From assembly GCA_030272585.1 (NCBI GenBank), contig BSYQ01000005.1:5053501-5117500 (forward strand): 64,000 nucleotides of DNA, written 5' to 3'. The notes beneath the pieces are model-generated. The model made no database searches. It had not been told where the DNA came from and saw only the letters and a list, made by a program, of their open reading frames with translations. The stretch comes from Bryopsis sp. KO-2023 (lineage: Eukaryota > Chlorophyta > Ulvophyceae > Bryopsidales > Bryopsidaceae). Positions 12,201-24,800 of the stretch are shown here, piece by piece; the stretch's first letter is position 1; each line of letters begins with the position of its first letter. Position numbers and translations under genes: made by a program.

Positions 12201-15200
12201 CCCTTGTGCAAGTAATTCACGCTGTAAAGAAAGTGGTCCTCCACATGCCAGCAGAACGCCGATAAACAGGACCCCATGTACAGCCAAGGCACCATGACCC
12301 CCGTAATGAGTTCGTCGCCTTCCACGTGTCGAAGTACGGAGTCGTACCGCCTAGGCCAAGAGTTGATATTCCAGGGGTGAGCTGCATATTCCTGGATCTT
12401 TTTCTCGACTTCAGGGGGCCATCGACTACGCTCCTCCCCTTCTCCAGCACACCCTGGATATGAAAGCCAAACATTACATCCACAATACTCTACTTAGAGC
12501 TCAATTCTGCAGTCAAACCTCAAGGTCAGGGGGTTGTCCATTGAAATTCACTTAACATAACTTTTTAGTGATCAGTTCCCTAAACCCTTGGGTTGCTTTC
12601 AACCTCTGAATGGCCAACCACACCTGAGGGTTTGCGGTTGGGTGGGGGAAATCCACTGCCCAACTCCCCCGAGTCTAAATCAGATCCATACAGCACTTCG
12701 ACGGCCGTCGTCGCACTCTCCACGATTCGCCAGAACTCCCCTTCGATCTGAGTGACGGACAGCTCCGGCATTTTGCTGGGGTCCCCCTCAGCAAAGTGCC
12801 CAGCAGTCGACCATTCTGCATAGGATTGAAACGCTCGCATGGAAATGGGCTCATCGATCACATGGAATCCAAAATCGTCCGCCTCGGTCAATTTCGGCGA
12901 CATTCTAGACATCCGGGAGCTGTGGGCTGTGGAGCTTACTTCTGGGGTGTTGCTTGAATGGGTTTTGTTCCTGCTGTATAGCGAACAGGCAAACTGACAT
13001 GATGCAACTTGTTTTCTCAATTATCAACCAAAAATCTCAACCCCAGCATTCCAAATTTGAACAAATTCGAAGAAATTTTTGGTTGAGTTCCAAGCAGTCT
13101 GCCAAATTTTCACCAACCTTAACAGCCTCTGGCACAGGCTGCTGGTCATCTGCTTCTTTGTGCAAAATTTGAACTCCTCCAGTTTCATGCAGTGATCGAA
13201 AGGGGGGTCCCAGCCCTCCGGCGGAATGATGCTGCAAATTCCATACTTCTCAGCCTCCGGCCGAATCTTGTTGATATACTCCAGAGGGTTTTTGAATTCT
13301 TCCGCAGTGGGGCGATATGTCGGAGCACTGGGCACATTTTGGTGGTGCGCCTTGTCCGGCTCCCATCGAGATTTCGGCCGAACAGCCAAAGGCTCCCCAG
13401 TCTGACAAACCTCACATCCGCTCTAAAATCACCCCAATGTATGCATGTCAGTCGAGCGCCAACTCGGTTTGTGGAAAATCCATTTTTGTCTTTTATTATC
13501 TTTTCCTTTCACATCCAATGGTGGGGCCCTATTCTTACTTTATTTAAACAGAATGCTTCTATTGGAGAGATATTTTGATTTTGTTTTTGATGATATGTGT
13601 CAGGGTTTGGTCAAGAAATTTGCATCCCAACACCAGCTTTGGTCCAGGGCGGTTGAAGCAACTGCTCAATTAGATCTTTTATTTTGAAAAAATAGGGGCC
13701 AGGGGGGAAGTGTACAGCAATTACATACTTTAATTGTTGGGTATTACTTAATATTTCACTCACCCATCTGTAATCGCATTTCGGACACCCATACAGCTCG
13801 TCGACCTCCAATCCATCGTAAGGATCGCTGCCACTTTCGCTTTCGCTTTCAGAAGTGGTTGCTGGCATTTCGACCATCATTGTGGATTTTGCCGGCCGGC
13901 TTCTCTTCCTCTTCAGAGGCAGCTCCTCCTCCTCCACACTCTCCTCGTCATTCGGGTCAGACGCGGTCGGCTCTTGAGGGGAAGCCATCTCAATTCCCTG
14001 CGGAATCGTGAGGAGTATAAGGAGGTCGTGCTAGGGAAAAAAAAGGTATAAAAGGGGGGAAAAAGGAAAGAAAAAAGGAAAGAGAAAGGGGATAAAAAAG
14101 TTTGGAAAAAGGGGAAGGGGGAAAAAAGGGGAAGAAAAGAGCAAAAAAGGGAGTGAGAAGTTCACCACCGCCTGGCTTAATTGCTGTGAAAAACGCCACC
14201 AACTCACCGCTTCGTTGAGTGCCTGCTGCAAGATCATGTTTTTCAAACGATTCGGGGGCCTCCCTCTTCTTTTCCACAATCCCAACAAACTCCCGGACAT
14301 CAGGGTTCGATGCACTTCTTGCTGCTGCTGTTCAGAGAGGCCCGCCCGAGGCATGTCGACCCTGCTCAATTGCTCTTTTCTCAACCTTTTTTCCTTTCTT
14401 CTCTGCGACCTGGCAGCCCGTTTTCTCAACTCCGACGCCTCTCGTTCCATTGCCTGTGGAAATCCAGACAAAAATTTCAAAAATCATTTCTACAGACTCA
14501 CGAATTGCTCTTCCCTGCAGAAGGTTAAAAAAGAAACTCACTGGCTGATGCCGGTGAGTTACAAGAGCTCCTGCAAAGGCAAAAGGAAAAACAAGGTTCG
14601 AAAATAACAAAATTTGGTTGATGGAGGCGCTTTATTTACTCCTCCCTCTTTTCCATGCAAAAAGGATTTTTTGTTTGTTAATTTTTGTTTTTTTTCCTGT
14701 TCGTGTTGAAACCCATGCTCCAACCAACACTCTTTCCTCTCCAACAAATCACTCTTTTTTTTCTCACTCTCCAAAGAAGGATGGGAAGCTTCCCCTCTTT
14801 CTTTGCCCACCTTCAAGCTCTTTGCCTCTTGGGTTACAAGTTTTGCCAGTTTCGCTCCAGCCCCCGCTCTGGCAGACCTCTTTCTGGTGCAGTGAGACAC
14901 TCCATCCTCCAAACTCTCACATTCCTTGCTGCCCGGCGAACTGGGTGCGCTATTCAATGAACAACCAGACACCGAGTCCGAATCACTGCAACTATCGCTT
15001 GTGCAGACCCCCTCCCCATTCCGGCCGCTTGCCAACCTCTCAGCAGGTTTTTCAGCTTTCATTTGCCAGCTTTTCCCCCAGATGCTATCCTCAGCAGAGT
15101 GTTTCGTTGCACTGCCCCTCCCCCCGGCTCCACCACCTCCTTCCTTTCCACCGCTGTGCGATGTTGCACCCCAAAACCGGCTGGAGGCCAACGCGTTTCG

Positions 15201-15842
15201 CCCCCTCATTTTGCTCCGATGTCCTCCCTTCCAAATCACACCTCCGTACGTTTTCCCCTCGTTTTTCAGAGCCTCTTGAACCTGTTCTATCCAACCACCT
15301 GTCGATTTGGTGGGCAATGATTTGGCAGGCATTGATTTTGTGGTGGGGGGGGTGGGGGCCTCCTTCGGCTTCTCCACCGCCAAGCTCCTAGCATAAGTGG
15401 CTGCCCCTCGAACTTTGAACATACACTCAGGGTGTCCCATGATGTCTAGATTGGGTTGCCCATTCGGTTCAGCTGGGGGCTTTGTTTTCTGGACAGACTT
15501 CGACAGCGTCGGTTGGTTGCAACTGCTGACCTCCCTTTGGTGAGTACAGTCAGCACCCACGGACTCGTCAGTCTCGCCTATAGAAAACTGGAGCAGAGCG
15601 CTCGCGACCGCCGCGAACGTGTTTTTTCCGTTTTGGCTCGAGTCCGTCACGTCACTTTTCTTCTCGTCCATCAATGCTTTTCCTTCTCCGCGTCCAGCGC
15701 GACGTCCCTGTGGTTGACCGCAGTCAAGAACGCCTCCTGCACACGAAAAGCACACCACATCCTCCGATTCAACGTCCGTCTCAAACAAAGCGAAAGTCGG
15801 GAAGACTACTGGCAACAGAATCGCTCTGCGCGCTGGAATGCT
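9287..15842 (-). CDS. JmjN/JmjC histone demethylase, plant JMJ14/KDM5-like
   Basis: Phase-consistent exons, 5' to 3': 14208-14453, 13764-13997, 13118-13422, 12624-12934, 12033-12453, 11401-11815, 11018-11208, 10576-10813, 9287-10486 (TGA). The upstream frame 14559-15842 is probably the N-terminal part, but its join is unresolved. JmjN is in 13118-13422 (APTYRPTAEEFKNPLEYINK). JmjC spans 12033-12453 and 11401-11815: iron ligands H and E in FCWHVEDH, second His in NAYHGGFNCGWNCAEAVNF. A C5HC2 zinc finger follows in 11018-11208 (CMFCKSDLYLSAV...CPEH). These features match Fe(II)/2-oxoglutarate enzymes that remove H3K4 methyl groups in the nucleus. The ~400-residue C-terminus is Pro/Gln/Val-rich, and I see no FYRN/FYRC. 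Exon 13764-13997 is acidic and ends in a CxxC motif (YGCPKC). ATG 13986-13988 could be an alternative start. Confidence 0.85.
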
Positions 15843-17379
15843 GCAAAGTCACAGGTGAGGGAAAAAAGATGCGGTGTGCTACACCCCCCAGAAGCTGCGC
15901 CGTGCTATCCTCACATCCCATCGACGGTCGGGAGATGGTGTGACAAGAGGAGCAAGAAAACAAGCACGAAACGCAATGGACGCGAGTAGGTTGACTCAAC
16001 GGGTCAGACGATGTTGGATTCTCTGAAAGACAAGCGCGTCCGATACGTTTGATCCGTTGCTGGTGCAGCACCCATCACCAGCGAGGGGCGACGCAGCTCC
16101 AGCGCTGAAAGAATCTCCAAAATTCCACACAAGCAAGTGCAAACTATCAAAGGGCGTTGAACAGGGACAAGCCCTGCTGAACGCACCCCTCCTCCAACTC
16201 GTTAACCAATACTGATCGATAATCAAGGGCCCATGGACGAAAAAAGAACGGCGCGTTCTGTCCAGCCCAAGCAATCCATTCACTCGTCCATATCGTACCC
16301 TCAGTGGGGTTGTGCAACGAACACCAAAGACTCTCAAACGAAAATGTCACTCTTCTTGGGCCGGTGCTGCGCCTCTCGACGCCAGCAATTCTACAGGGAT
16401 TGCTATACTCACAGGAGGGGAAAAAAGAGCCCTGACTGTTCCACCCGTTCCGACAAACCCACTAAAGTGTATTGTTTTGAACCACACCGACACCACAAGA
16501 CAGGGCTTTCAAACACAGAGAGGAAAATGTGAACTTACTTTTGGAAACCTTGAAAATGCGACCAATCCCAGCCAGCCACAAATCGAAGAAAGAAACGACA
16601 CACACAAGTGCCCAACGCTCTGAAAAAGACGAGTGTTTGTGGCGGAGAGGACCAAGAAGAAAGACAGCACATCATCAAAACTTATGTATTACCTAATATG
16701 ATTGATCCGGTTCGCCTCCCAGCCTGATCCGCTCCACCACCAAGAAAATCGACCGCATTAATTTAAGAAAAATGTGTTTGATTTGTTTGCTTCTTTGTTT
16801 TATTTCTCTGTCTCTCTTATCTTCTTGTTTTTGTTTCATCTCTCTTTTTTGCAAAAAAGCCTGACAAGAGGAGGAAGAAAAACATTTCGGCTCCGAATTC
16901 ACCGACAAAGCGATGGATTGATCAAATGTTTCGACCACATTTCACAGAAACGACAGCACTGACACCAGAACGTCTTCGCTGCTGCTTCCCCCTCTTCCAC
17001 CAATGAAGCCACAAACAAGAACCTGCTCAACGCACCCAACCCCCCCCAGCACCCATGCAGTTTCACCACCCACTTTGATCAAGAATCAGCGGTGCATCAC
17101 TAAGCCTGGGAGATCAAAAAAAATGGTGTAAAAGAATGACGTAACAGATGCAAGGAAAAAAGGAGTGGTCCCAAAAAGGTTGCACCAGCCACCGCACTGA
17201 AACTTCAGGCCAGAAGATTGTTCTACGTATTCTCGATGCTGGCACCAACGGTAGAGGTTTCACGGATGTCATCCCGCTTGACGTCTATGACACGCGCGCG
17301 TGCCGATCAACTCGTGCCCCCACAGGTGATTCCTAGGAAAGTCGCGCACAGTTATTCCTCGCGCTAGTTGAGCAGCAAG
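15843..17379. other. Divergent intergenic region, JmjC gene (-) and secreted-protein gene (+)
   Basis: Probably 5' flanks of both genes, possibly with further 5' exons of the JmjC gene. A plus-strand frame at about 17213-17336 (start of the real-looking part QKIVLRILDAG) is flanked by a possible acceptor (cttcag, ending 17208) and a possible donor (acag/gtgatt, near 17327). It could be an upstream exon of the secreted-protein gene, but this is weak. Overlapping minus-strand frames at 15996-16350 show no recognisable domain. Confidence 0.3.
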
Positions 17380-17943
17380 ATGGCACTGAGAACTGTGGGT
17401 GTGTGTGTGGCCTTGATCGCCCTCGTCTCGCTCCCCACCTGCGTTGTGGGACTACGCGCTCACATATACAAGCCAGCCGTGGACTTGTCAAGGAGGGATT
17501 TTGGTGAAGCGAGCGGTTTGGAGGTTATCGGGCACCGCGTATCTCTTCTCCCGCATCGCCGCCTGCTGCAGAATGCTCCAAAGAAGGCAGAAGCCGAGAA
17601 GAAGGCCTTGGAAGAGGACGATGCCCAGGCAGCTTCGGGAGGCCTCAAAGCAAGGGAACAGCGAACCGCTAAGCCTCAGATAAAGGATTCAGTTGAAGAC
17701 GTCGAACGAAGTGGTGGGAAGGTTTTGGAGGAGATATTTGGTTCAGACCCTCGTGGGGGACTTGATTGCGTAGAAGACGAGCCAAAATCTGGTTTGTCCT
17801 CGACGCTGACATCTGGCTTGTCCTCTACGCTGAAGTCTGGCTTGTCCTCCTCGTCAAAATCTGTGGACCTCCCTGAGCCATCCACAGCTAGTGTTGACTC
17901 GCCTTGTGACAAGAAAAGCACACTACAACCTGAGGATGATTAA
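17380..17943 (+). CDS. Small secreted or wall-associated protein with octapeptide repeats
   Basis: A single exon encodes 187 aa from ATG 17380. The N-terminus is a classic signal peptide: Met-Ala-Leu-Arg, then a hydrophobic core (VGVCVALIALVSLP) and a likely cleavage near CVVG/LRAH. The mature part is hydrophilic, with an Ala/Glu/Lys-rich block (residues ~65-90), Ser-rich segments and an acidic tail ending in PEDD. Three tandem octapeptides SGLSSTLT, SGLSSTLK and SGLSSSSK lie at residues ~137-160. Only two cysteines are visible in the mature part, so no cystine-rich fold is suggested. I do not recognise the family; export by the secretory pathway is the only supported inference. Confidence 0.55.
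   Translation: MALRTVGVCVALIALVSLPTCVVGLRAHIYKPAVDLSRRDFGEASGLEVIGHRVSLLPHRRLLQNAPKKAEAEKKALEEDDAQAASGGLKAREQRTAKPQIKDSVEDVERSGGKVLEEIFGSDPRGGLDCVEDEPKSGLSSTLTSGLSSTLKSGLSSSSKSVDLPEPSTASVDSPCDKKSTLQPEDD
17788..17859 (+). repeat. Three tandem 24-bp coding repeats
   Basis: Units 17788-17811, 17812-17835 and 17836-17859 each encode an octapeptide beginning SGLSS. Units 1 and 2 differ at only a few bases; unit 3 diverges at its end. The repeat length is a multiple of three, so copy-number change keeps the frame. Confidence 0.9.
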
Positions 17944-20334
17944 CAAGGGGGGGCGACCTGTCTCCACACGAAACGCATGTGCTTCCTCCTTGTCGTGACT
18001 GGGGGTATTCTTTTTCGTATTTTGGCATATTTTCCTTGCATTAGAGCAGAGCCGCGCAGCGCTGGGGTGGTATTGGAGTATGTTTGTGGCTTAATTCGGG
18101 GAGGTGCGGAGAGCTGCGCTGGGTCTCTTCTCTTCTTTTTTCGAAAGGAATTTTTTTTCTTTACTTTTTTGTTTCTTCTTCCAAAGCCATAGGTCTTGCA
18201 GAAGGATAGAAAAAACCTGTGTTGTGGCATACAACCACTGGTTGAGAGGATAACTGAGACATTTCGGGGTGTTTTTTCGTGAAAGCAGAACTTCTGGGAA
18301 GACCGTTTTCACCCATTGGTTTTTCTGGGTAAGGGGGATTTTGTTTCGTGATCTGAGATCTGCTCGTTATAGCTTTTGTGATTTGCATGTGCCATTTGTC
18401 AAAGGACGCACACACACATACATTTGTCGAACTTAGGTTGATGTTGACATTTTTCTTCCTCCTATAGACATAGACGGCGTAGTCATTCTAGGGGTGGCTG
18501 GCACAATGGGCAATGATTGGCAGGATAAAAGATCTGCACTGTTGAGGGGGAGGAGAGAGAGAGAGGGTGTTAGAGAGGGAGAGACTAAAAGAGAAGTGAC
18601 AAGCAATCAGGGAAAAAAGAAAAGAAAAAAAAAAGCATGGATAGAAAAAATAGAAGGATGTGGGGGTGGGCTCAAGAAACACACACACACACTCACACAC
18701 ACATCCCTCTCTTTCTCTTCCTCTCAACAAGTTCACTGCAGATCTGGTCTCTTTTCTGTTTCTTTTTTTAATGCGTTTTTGGGAAGTATGTCGGTGGTGG
18801 AGGGTTGCCCGTTCAGTTGCAGATCCCTGAATGTGGAGGTTTAAGTGGGAGGGGGTGGCAGGGGACGGGGGGGGGGAGAGAGATTGTTTTTGTGTTGCAA
18901 ATTTGGTTTGCCACATTCACGGTGTTGATGATGGGTTAGGCGTTGGGCTTCTGCTTTCTGACTATACAAAAACCAGGATATGTGGAGTTAAAGGATAGGA
19001 TGAGATGGGACAGCATTGCCTGTGGCTGTCGAATAGATGGGGGAGGAGGCGTCAGTCTGGTTTTCATTCGTTTCACCATCGCCTCATAACAATCTTTGCA
19101 TTTGAAAAGCAGCTGGAACAGTGTAGCTGTGCATTTTTCTTCTTTTTCATATATGAAAAAAAAAAAGAATATATATATATATGTATGTGTATATATGTCT
19201 AATGATTACCACATTTGACCACAGCGGTGGCTTTCTTTATGGTTTTTTTTATTTACTTTTCGTGTTTTTTTTTCCCTAAAAAAGTGATGCTGTAAACCTC
19301 GTTACTGACTACTCTGCTTGACTGAACATTCTTGGCAAAGAAAAAGTGCATGTAGTTTTGGTGGTTTTTTTCTTTTTTGTTTTACTGGCTTGAACCTGGA
19401 AGGTGTCTCTGAATAGGCACTTGGATGTGTATTTTCCACGTTTGATGAAGGGAGGATTGTGTGGTGTTAAAAAAAAACAAAAAAAAACAATACGAAGGGC
19501 CCCATTCGGTGGTTCAGTTTATTGTGGGAAATTATTGGATATTTGTGCGTGAGGTGTTTGCCTATTGTAATTTTTAGCTCTTGTGATTTGGTAAGAGCGA
19601 TGCGTTGACCCCCCATTTGCAAATCAGCAAAAAAAACATAACATATTTTTTGAAGTTGTGGGGGGAATTTCTTTCTTTTTTCTTCTTTTTTTCTTTCTTT
19701 TTTTTTCTTTTGGGGGGTGGGATGGGGGGGAGGTCGTCTTTTCGACTTTTTTATGGGTTTCGATGGCTGATTGTGAGGGGATGTGATATTTCAAACGAAT
19801 AAACATTAAACTGTGAACCAGCTGTTAAGGATTTTTTTCTGATGGAGTGTTGAATATTCTCATTGGATCTTTTCGGTCGCTCTGGAAGTTCATTGCTGTT
19901 TTTTCCCTAATTTGTTGTGGCAAAATGCAAAATGTAATGAGGCTTATTTCACTTGTTCAGTGCAATGGTTGAAATGGCATGATGAAAGTTAATGGGTCAT
20001 GAAACCAGAGAATAAGTATATCATCATTTTATCTTATTCTGAGCTGACTGGTGGGGGCGTACTGCAACAGTGGTCCAGAGTGAAAGATATTCAAGAGGCG
20101 GCCGGCGGCGTAAAATGGGTGGTCCTGTGGATGTGTTGCAAGTCAAATCTTTTCTGGTGGTTTCCCAGCTCCGCCTTTGAAAAAGTGGCCGCAAAGTGAA
20201 ACAAATTCTCAATTAAAAATGGTGTTTAATGAAATCAACGTCCAAGTTGAAACAATGAGAAAAAGGTGAATGAAGCCAGACTCTGGGTGGTTTTTCCAGA
20301 GACAGGCTTCAGGAAGGTGGTTCTGCCATCCAAC
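17944..20334. other. Long intergenic region, no gene recognised
   Basis: AT-rich, with a purine tract and a CA/CT-rich tract near 18540-18720, a short TA run near 19168-19182, and T- and G-runs. Open frames on both strands are low in complexity. The first part may be 3' UTR of the secreted-protein gene and the last part the promoter of RPB12. No RNA gene is apparent by eye. Confidence 0.4.
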
Positions 20335-20508
20335 ATGAGCGGATTCGGACAGCAAATGAGCATGTACCCAGGCGTAACTTACGTCTGTGGTTCTTGTCGA
20401 GCTGAAACCGAGCTGAAGGCTGGGGACGTCATCCAGTGTCGAGAGTGTGGATACAGAATCCTCTACAAGAAACGCACGAAACGCGTGGTTCAGTTCGAGG
20501 CTCGATAG
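20335..20508 (+). CDS. RPB12: RNA polymerase I/II/III common subunit RPABC4 (RPB12)
   Basis: One exon of 57 aa from ATG 20335 to TAG 20506-20508. This small zinc-ribbon subunit is shared by all three nuclear RNA polymerases and helps hold the assembly near RPB2/RPB3. The zinc ligands are CGSC and CREC, and the near-invariant block [18 protein letters not shown] is complete, as is the C-terminal EAR. Length matches the family (about 50-60 aa); the extra N-terminal residues before TYVCG vary in all lineages. The coding part has no intron, unlike most neighbours. The call is secure. Confidence 0.97.
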   Translation: MSGFGQQMSMYPGVTYVCGSCRAETELKAGDVIQCRECGYRILYKKRTKRVVQFEAR

Positions 20509-21858
20509 CGACCCGTCCTCCGGTTTACGACACAACAGGAAAAAGAACCCTTTGTTTTTGGTTGGACGGAGAGCTTTTTTAGCATAAAAAACGAAGAAGC
20601 CTGTTTTTGGTGCCCCACCTTGACTGCAAAGCAGAGGTCTGGAGTTGAGCAACATGGAGGAGGAATTGTTGGTTTGATTGGGGGGATCTTCCTGGAGATA
20701 TCAAGCAAACATGGATATCAAAGCTGTGGCTGGAGGGGGGTGGGTTGACATGCAGGGGCAGGACATCAAACAGCATTCAACAGCATTAGATGGAACCCCT
20801 TTGATTGGATTTGAGGAGCAACTTTCAGATGACTTGGGCTCCTGTTGAAGACTTTTTGTTTTGGGGGGTGGGTGTGGGGGCTATTTAGCGAGGGATGGTC
20901 AGCAACAGGTGTTTTAGGGCTCTGGAGGAGATGTGCAGGGAGCGCCACTCATTCCACCCATCAGAATTACAAGTTAGATAAGCAGCATAGTCGGACAGGA
21001 GTGTAAATGCTGTCGTGTTCGATTGCCATCTTCATGCTATGATATTTTGTCATTTATGCCAGCTCAATCAAATATGTTCTAGCCAAGGAATGCTAGGGGT
21101 AGGGTGGAACAATGGACAGCAAACCCCTTCAGCTTTTAAAATGTGGTATACGGCAGAATGTCGCCCTACACTGCTGTTCCTCAAAATACAGATTTTCGAG
21201 TAAAATCTGTGGTTATCTTTCCCTTCATTGCAGAGAGTTGATTCTGATGGTGTTGATTCCCCCCAAAATATAAATTTCCATAATTCAGCAGAACCCCCCA
21301 AAAATAGTCATTTCCATTCTTCAGAAGAACAGTGCTGCCTCCAATCGCTCACTCTTCTGCTGCATCACTCTTTTTCCCCCCTTTTTTTTTTCTGTGACAA
21401 AACCTGCAATCTTCCAGTCGAATGATGTGTTCTGACTGGTATTAAAATCTGACTGGTATTTTTTCGAGGACTACGATTTCCACACAATTAACAGGGGAGG
21501 CAAGCCAAGAAAACAAACACACACACACTAATCACAAGAGAACAGGATACAGCGCAAAGATTGTCTTGATGCCCGACATTGCATCCTATACAAAACAAGG
21601 AGCAAAGCCTTCCGACTACCTATTCAAACAAAGAGTCCATCCCCCAACACTCTCTCTTCTCCCCCCCGCTTCTTTTTCCTTTTCCTCAAAACTCTTTCCC
21701 AGCATCATCTCAAACGATGCACTTATTGATAGATCCGAAACCCCAAGAGTACACTCCCCCCAAAAAAATTTCTAAAAACACTGACCAGCTTATTTTCATT
21801 TTATCCAAGCTGGTCAGAGCCCCGCATCTAAAAAAAAAAAAGAAACCCCCCAAAAACA
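20509..21858. other. Intergenic region between convergent RPB12 and RIC1
   Basis: Contains the 3' UTRs of both genes. No coding exon is supported; open frames here are short and lack family character. C-run to A-run junctions occur near 21760 and 21846. Confidence 0.4.
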
Positions 21859-24800
21859 TCAAGCGGAACTGTGGGCTTCCTCAGCTACCCCAACGAACTC
21901 GGCAAATCGCTCATTTGATTTCAGTTCTTGGACAAAACGGGCCCACAAATTCGGATGGTGGATTCTGAACCCAACCAAAACAGGCATGTCTTTCAGCATC
22001 AAAGCTAATGCTACCGCCCAGGCGGTGTGCCGGGTTTGCTGGGAAGTCTCCAGCACCACCTCCACATCGAACAGCGATTTTGACGTCACAGGGTACGACA
22101 ACTCAGACATGGCTGTCGACAGGGCCGCCAGCAAATCCTCGGTGGTCAGCTCTTCTTCAGCGCTGGCCACCACCCCATTTTCCATTCCGTTTTCGGATGT
22201 CGACATGAGTGCAGGCAGACCGCCACCCAAGGGAGCTAACGCTCGCCCAAACTGAGAAATCGGCTCCAGTTTTCCGACATCCAGCAATCGACGAACGTGC
22301 TCCCTCACCATTTGCGTAGCTTCCCGGCATTGACCTGAGATTTCTTCCCTTTCGGGCTCTCTCTCAGTTTCGTCGTCTTGTTTGGGTGGAGTCCACAGCC
22401 ACGACATGAACCATGATCCGATCGACCCCCTGCTCGCCTCGATGTCAGACTTCGCCCCTCTGGACTGCTGTTGATTCTCCTCTGCCGTTTTTTCAGAATC
22501 CACCAAGAAGATCAGGTCAAACTCGGTCGGGGAAATCAGGTGTCTAATCAGCTCCGCCACCAGGTCGTAATGCCCGCTGGATAGAGCTGCACCGAGCAGT
22601 TGCATGCTGAGTGCCCTGGCTAGCACTTGGCCTTCCAGCTGTTCGATAACTATCAACAAGCAGGCGGCCCCATGCAAGGCTCCCTGACGTAAAAGCCTAT
22701 CCAACAGTTTGCTCGGTCGCCCTACGGCGTCGAACAGCAGAGGCCAGTATTGAGCATCCGTCTTTCTGGCGACGCTAACCACCACATCGGGGTACTGAGG
22801 GAAGCTCCGGACCAGAGATGCAGCATTCTTCAGCAATTTTTGATCGTTCGAGCTGGAGGAAGTCGCATGATGACCTTTCTTGTGTTTCGACCGTTGGGCA
22901 CCCTCGAATTCGAGCGATGTAAACAGCAGCCATTCCAGCGACCGGGAAAAATGCAAACCCAGCTCTTGATGCTTCTGCGCCAGCAGTCTGGCTTCCCGAA
23001 ACGCCCCTCGCTGTAACAGCCTCCTCAGCAAACACGGCAGAACCGGTTGGGACTCCGGTATAGGGTAAAAGCACGGCAAACTCGACACCAAACTGGAGCC
23101 ATCGCTATGCCCATTCGTAGGGGGCGATCTGACGAGCCTTTGGGTAACCCCAATGATGGAGGCGTCCGCCAGCGATATGCCGATCGGGTAGACCTCTCGA
23201 TCGAACTCCAATTCGGGATCCAGGGCACCGTATGCCAAATTGTCTAAAGATTGCAGGCGTTTCGGGGATAGAGGCTCAAACAGCGAGGAGGGGAACCAGA
23301 GCTCCATGCCTCGACTGCCGTAAGCCCACCAAGGCATTTCGACGGTGTCCGAATCGCGTGAGGATGGATTACTCATTTGCCGATTGAAACCACGGCCCTG
23401 AAAAAAGAATGCACACTCCAATCCTTTGTTGTAACCAGAAAAAAAAATTCCCCCTCTTCCCCCCCCCTCTCTAAAAAAAATTGCTCATGATACTTGGTAT
23501 TTCTCTGAGTAAGACAGGGCTTCCTCCCTCGTGTTTATTTTATCAAACCTTGAAAATGATGTGGGCGCCATGCACAGCCAAGTAACATCCATAATCACAA
23601 AATGAAAATTGTTCGTTCCTCAAAATATAATAATATACATTAATTTAATGGGAAAAAAAAAAATGAAGAATGTACCTGGGGGGAGTCCGGAGAATCAGGC
23701 TCTGCCGAAGCCCCAGAAGTCGTGGCCGATTTATGCGATTCCAGTCTGGCAGGGTCGCTGAGCCAAAAACATTCCACATCGTTCGTAAGCAGCGTTTCCT
23801 TGCCTTCCTCCAAGTCCAAAATGGTCGTCACCCCACCCCACCGCAAAACCACACACTTTTCCGGAGTTTTCGGCTCGCAAATTTTCCCACCATCCTCTTC
23901 TGCAGGAGCCCTGACCAGAGTCACGTTCAGGATGGGGTGCTCCATGCTCATGATGGATAATTCCCTGACTGGGGTGAGAATGGCCTTGGGATTTCCGGAC
24001 AACTCGAGCTCCCCTTCGATCGCCACCTCCAAAACTAGCACATCCAAGGGCCGAGACGCCACCAGAATGTATTTATCCAGGCAGTCCAGCGCAACAGGCT
24101 TATCCTTCAAACTGTACCGAGCCAGCAGCGACCCGAAATCTAGGTGATACCTCGGAAACAGCAGCAGCTCGCACTCTGGCTCCAATTTCGAAGAGACCGC
24201 GTAGCTGGATCCTCGAGATGCCGCCGTGTCGGAACATACCACCACGATTTTGTGCAGCCAGCTCAACGAAAGCACTTGGACTGCCTTTTCCTGACCTACG
24301 TCCCCGAACAGGCGCCACCTCTCGCTCCTCCTGCTGAACATAGCCATTCCTTGCTGACCAGCCACAGCAATGTCGCCTCCATCGGGGGACATCGAGACTA
24401 ACTGAATGGGCCAATTCTCCAAGATGTAGTGTTGGGGTACCAGGATGTGTCTGACCACCAGATCGCCTTCCAGCTCCCCCCTCAGAAACGGATCGAAAGA
24501 GTCGGTGCGTCCAAGGCCACCATTCGAACTTGGCAATGGTGCATCCATCCCTTCAGAAACCAACAGCACCCTGTCGTCCCCTTGCAGCACATACACCTCT
24601 TCCAGCCCATGGAAAGGCGCCTGTGATGGCTCCTCCTGAGACCTTGCCACTCTGTGGCTCTGGATGGGGGCTTGGACGAATTTCAGTTCCCACAACTCCC
24701 TGGCCACCCCTGCCTGACTCATCCACAATCGATAATGATGAGAACCCCACCCCAATGCTGAAATCCCCCATTGCAACGGGGGTACATCCTTATCCACAGG

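Noticed and set aside
14618-15391. Plus-strand 257-aa frame antisense to the JmjC gene region
   Set aside because: Ser/Pro/Leu-rich with no domain; it mirrors the minus-strand low-complexity frame.
18540-18720. GA-rich and CA/CT-rich tracts considered as a CRISPR-like or satellite array
   Set aside because: Simple-sequence tracts without regular spacers; CRISPR is not expected in a nuclear genome.
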